NCBI GenBank assembly: GCA_005879655.1
Contig: VBJK01000235.1
Location: forward strand, 1 to 24,907
Direction: 5' to 3'
Length of the DNA: 24,907 nt
Source: Chloroflexota bacterium
Lineage (GTDB): Bacteria > Chloroflexota > Ktedonobacteria > Ktedonobacterales > Ktedonobacteraceae
The position numbers and the translations under genes were made by a program. Shown here one piece after another: positions 23,289 to 24,907 of this stretch; the first letter of the stretch is position 1; each line of letters begins with the position of its first letter. Under the pieces are notes generated by a model, which worked only from the letters and a program-made list of their open reading frames with translations, was not told the DNA's origin and did no database searches.

Positions 23289-24059
23289 ATGCGTCCGTTA
23301 ATTGGAATCCCTTGTCATGCAGGGGTTGGTGCTTCGTCTGATCGACCCATTTTCTATAATAATAAAGCCTATATAGGTGCAGTGGAACGCGCTGGTGGGG
23401 TGCCGATTCTTATTCCGATCTTAGATGATCTGAACGGATTACAGACATTGCTTCCTCGCTTAGATGGTCTACTGCTTTCTGGTGGAATCGACGTTGATCC
23501 TCGCCATTACCAGGAGGAACCTCATCCGATGTTGGGTGAGACCAATCCTGAACTCGATGAGTTAGAGTTGGCCCTGGCACGCTGGGCTATGAATGAAGAT
23601 ATGCCAACCCTGGGCATTTGTCGAGGTATGCAATTACTCAATGTTGCGAGAGGCGGAAACCTCTATCAAGATCTGGCATCACAATATCCTGGGAGCCTGA
23701 AGCATCCCAACTGGGAATTACCGCGCAATACTGTGGTTCATAAAGTGTCGGTTGAGTCTGGTAGCCGGATGGCAGAGATTCTGGGCACACGCGAGGTGAG
23801 CGTGAATAGCCTTCATCATCAGGGAGCCAAAGAGCCAGGTAACGGTGTCGTTATTAGCGGTCGCGCCGAAGATGGTGTTGCAGAGCTGCTGGAGATCCCA
23901 GAACATCGCTTTATGCTGGCCGCTCAATGCCATCCTGAAGAAATGTATGCAGATGAACCAATGTGGGCGCGTCTCTTCCATGCATTTATTGAGGCGTGTG
24001 CTAAGCCCGTTGTGAGGCAGTTTGTCATCTCGCATAAGCTGCCCGCAGTGGCTGTGTAA
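23289..24059 (+). CDS. Class I glutamine amidotransferase-like hydrolase (peptidase C26, gamma-glutamyl hydrolase/PuuD-like)
   Basis: A 256-residue cytoplasmic enzyme of the peptidase C26 group, which hydrolyses gamma-glutamyl bonds (for example gamma-glutamyl-GABA in putrescine breakdown). The nucleophile is Cys111 in GICRGMQLLNVARGG, with His215 and Glu217 in AAQCHPEEM completing the triad. LLLSGGIDVDPRHY (61-74) and NSLHHQGAKEPG (173-184) are typical of the family. Substrate is not certain; no putrescine genes are seen nearby. GAAGGAG precedes the ATG by nine bases. A strong terminator 52 bases upstream means transcription must read through it or start after it. Confidence 0.9.
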   Translation: MRPLIGIPCHAGVGASSDRPIFYNNKAYIGAVERAGGVPILIPILDDLNGLQTLLPRLDGLLLSGGIDVDPRHYQEEPHPMLGETNPELDELELALARWAMNEDMPTLGICRGMQLLNVARGGNLYQDLASQYPGSLKHPNWELPRNTVVHKVSVESGSRMAEILGTREVSVNSLHHQGAKEPGNGVVISGRAEDGVAELLEIPEHRFMLAAQCHPEEMYADEPMWARLFHAFIEACAKPVVRQFVISHKLPAVAV

Positions 24060-24099
24060 CAAGACGCAAAAAGAGTAACGCCTCAGCGGCAAGGCACGC

Positions 24100-24200
24100 G
24101 CCGCAGAGCACCCATAAAGGATGCCCCTACAATGGTACGAACGCGCATCACAGGCTGATCCGTACCATTGTAGGGGCATCCTTTATGGGTGCTCTGCGGC
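24100..24200. repeat. Large perfect palindrome with 40-bp arms (GCCCCTACAATGG family, copy 2)
   Basis: Arms 24100-24139 and 24161-24200 are exact reverse complements over 40 bp, around a 21-base middle. The inner part of each arm carries TGCCCCTACAATGG, shared with 15378-15439. Weaker pairing (CTCAGC/GCTGAG) continues outside. It fills the gap between two convergent genes and may act as a terminator through structure, but no T tract is present. Confidence 0.88.
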
Positions 24201-24204
24201 TGAG

Positions 24205-24907
24205 TTACGAGCGAATCTCTTCCAGCATGGAGAGATTGATGAAGAGATCACAGCTCTGACGGAGTGTGGCGGACATCGCTTCGTCAAATGCTGCTACCTC
24301 GACACGTACGCCGTGATCGGAACAATAGTCCAGCATCGGCATGAAGTCACTATCCCCACTCACCAGGACGATGCAGTCAACTGAGCGACCATCGACCAAG
24401 CGTACAACGTCCATACAGAGATCCAGGTCCAGATCAGCTTTCTTCGCACCACTGGAAAAGGTTTTATAATTCTTCGTCGTGATACGGTAGCCAAGTCCTT
24501 TTACTGCTAGCAGGAACATTTGCTCGTCGCCCGCCTGGGGACTGGTGGGGCAGTAAGCGTGCGCCCGAATCAGACGACGGTTTCCGCGCAGGAAATTGAG
24601 CAGTTTGCCGAAGTCAACCGAGATACGCAAGGTGCGAGCAGAGTAGAGCAGATTTGCCACATCGACAAACACACCGACGCGCTCCGTCGAGGGAAATGGT
24701 GGTAATGTGACGGAAACATTCGTTGGTGCCTGGCTACTGCGATGTAGTTCAGCCACCATACGGTCGGTCTGTGTCTGCAATGCTTGCACCATCACATTGG
24801 CCAAGTGATTCATTGATGCCGTGGAGACTGTACCTTCGTGGGTACGTCCAGGATAAGCTGGCGTCGCACGTTGCAATTCACTGCGTGTGCCGCGTCCTTC
24901 GCGTGTC
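24205..24907 (-). CDS. NYN domain (LabA/DUF88-like, PIN-fold) protein, 5' end outside the window
   Basis: NYN domains are PIN-like metal-dependent RNases. Visible motifs are VGVFVDVANLLYSA (first acidic site), KKADLDLDLCMDVVRL (second) and VLVSGDSDFMPMLDYC (third), the acidic residues expected for catalysis. A polar N-terminal region of about 65 residues precedes the domain. The frame remains open to the window edge, past a TTG at 24876, so the true start is probably upstream and the listed gene is partial. The RNA target is unknown. It converges on the amidotransferase gene, with the 40-bp-armed palindrome between them. Confidence 0.87.
   Translation of the reverse strand, partial: TREGRGTRSELQRATPAYPGRTHEGTVSTASMNHLANVMVQALQTQTDRMVAELHRSSQAPTNVSVTLPPFPSTERVGVFVDVANLLYSARTLRISVDFGKLLNFLRGNRRLIRAHAYCPTSPQAGDEQMFLLAVKGLGYRITTKNYKTFSSGAKKADLDLDLCMDVVRLVDGRSVDCIVLVSGDSDFMPMLDYCSDHGVRVEVAAFDEAMSATLRQSCDLFINLSMLEEIRS

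Overview
The window looks like chromosomal DNA of a Chloroflexota bacterium, most likely a ktedonobacterium. This is inferred from gene content, not from a search. Pointers are the mix of housekeeping genes with Rpn-type and Uma2-type PD-(D/E)XK proteins, large TPR proteins, an N-terminally Gln/Tyr-rich DUF4870 protein, many long palindromic intergenic repeats, and sigma-70-like TTGACA/TATAAT promoters. Starts are often GTG or TTG after good Shine-Dalgarno sequences.

Layout. (1) 1-2588: the 3' end of a siroheme sulfite reductase, a palindromic repeat cluster, then a precorrin-2 dehydrogenase/ferrochelatase overlapping a uroporphyrinogen-III methyltransferase. Enzyme and cofactor synthesis thus sit side by side. 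(2) 2637-5462, minus strand: a small ferritin-like helical protein, an alpha/beta hydrolase, a truncated Rpn-type relic, an orphan coding relic, a FAS1 protein and a small hypothetical. (3) 5589-5872: a lone 5S rRNA with its own consensus promoter and a large shared terminator. (4) 5878-12431, minus strand: a DUF4870 membrane protein, then lon, clpX and tig (transcribed tig-clpX-lon), then tRNA-Gly and tRNA-Leu. lon is split by an out-of-frame internal deletion. (5) 12562-15047, plus strand: an 11-repeat TPR protein and a Uma2 nuclease. (6) 15378-18044: a repeat-rich gap, a CPPC thioredoxin-like gene divergent from a MerR regulator with a clear MerR-type promoter between them, then modA and a broken modB that ends at a long palindrome. 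(7) 18095-19409: a full-length Rpn-type nuclease and a hairpin-rich MITE-like element. (8) 19449-21159: rho, with two consensus promoters and a long leader. (9) 21314-21790: an IS200/IS605 tnpB relic. (10) 21824-24059, plus strand: a small membrane protein, an FtsB/DivIC-like division protein, a promoter-to-terminator transcript with no convincing gene, and a class I glutamine amidotransferase (peptidase C26). (11) 24100-24907: a 40-bp-armed palindrome and an NYN-domain protein running off the window.

How the parts fit: tig, clpX and lon form a protein-folding and degradation cluster without clpP. modAB would serve molybdate uptake, but modB is broken and modC is absent here. Two unrelated genes (lon and modB) each lost a short conserved segment out of frame. 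That is either real decay or an assembly fault and should be settled first. The best candidates for something undescribed are the orphan transcript at 22962-23237, the rho leader with its overlapping leader peptide, the palindrome families and the exact 46-residue TPR array. No complete new multi-gene system such as a defence island is visible.
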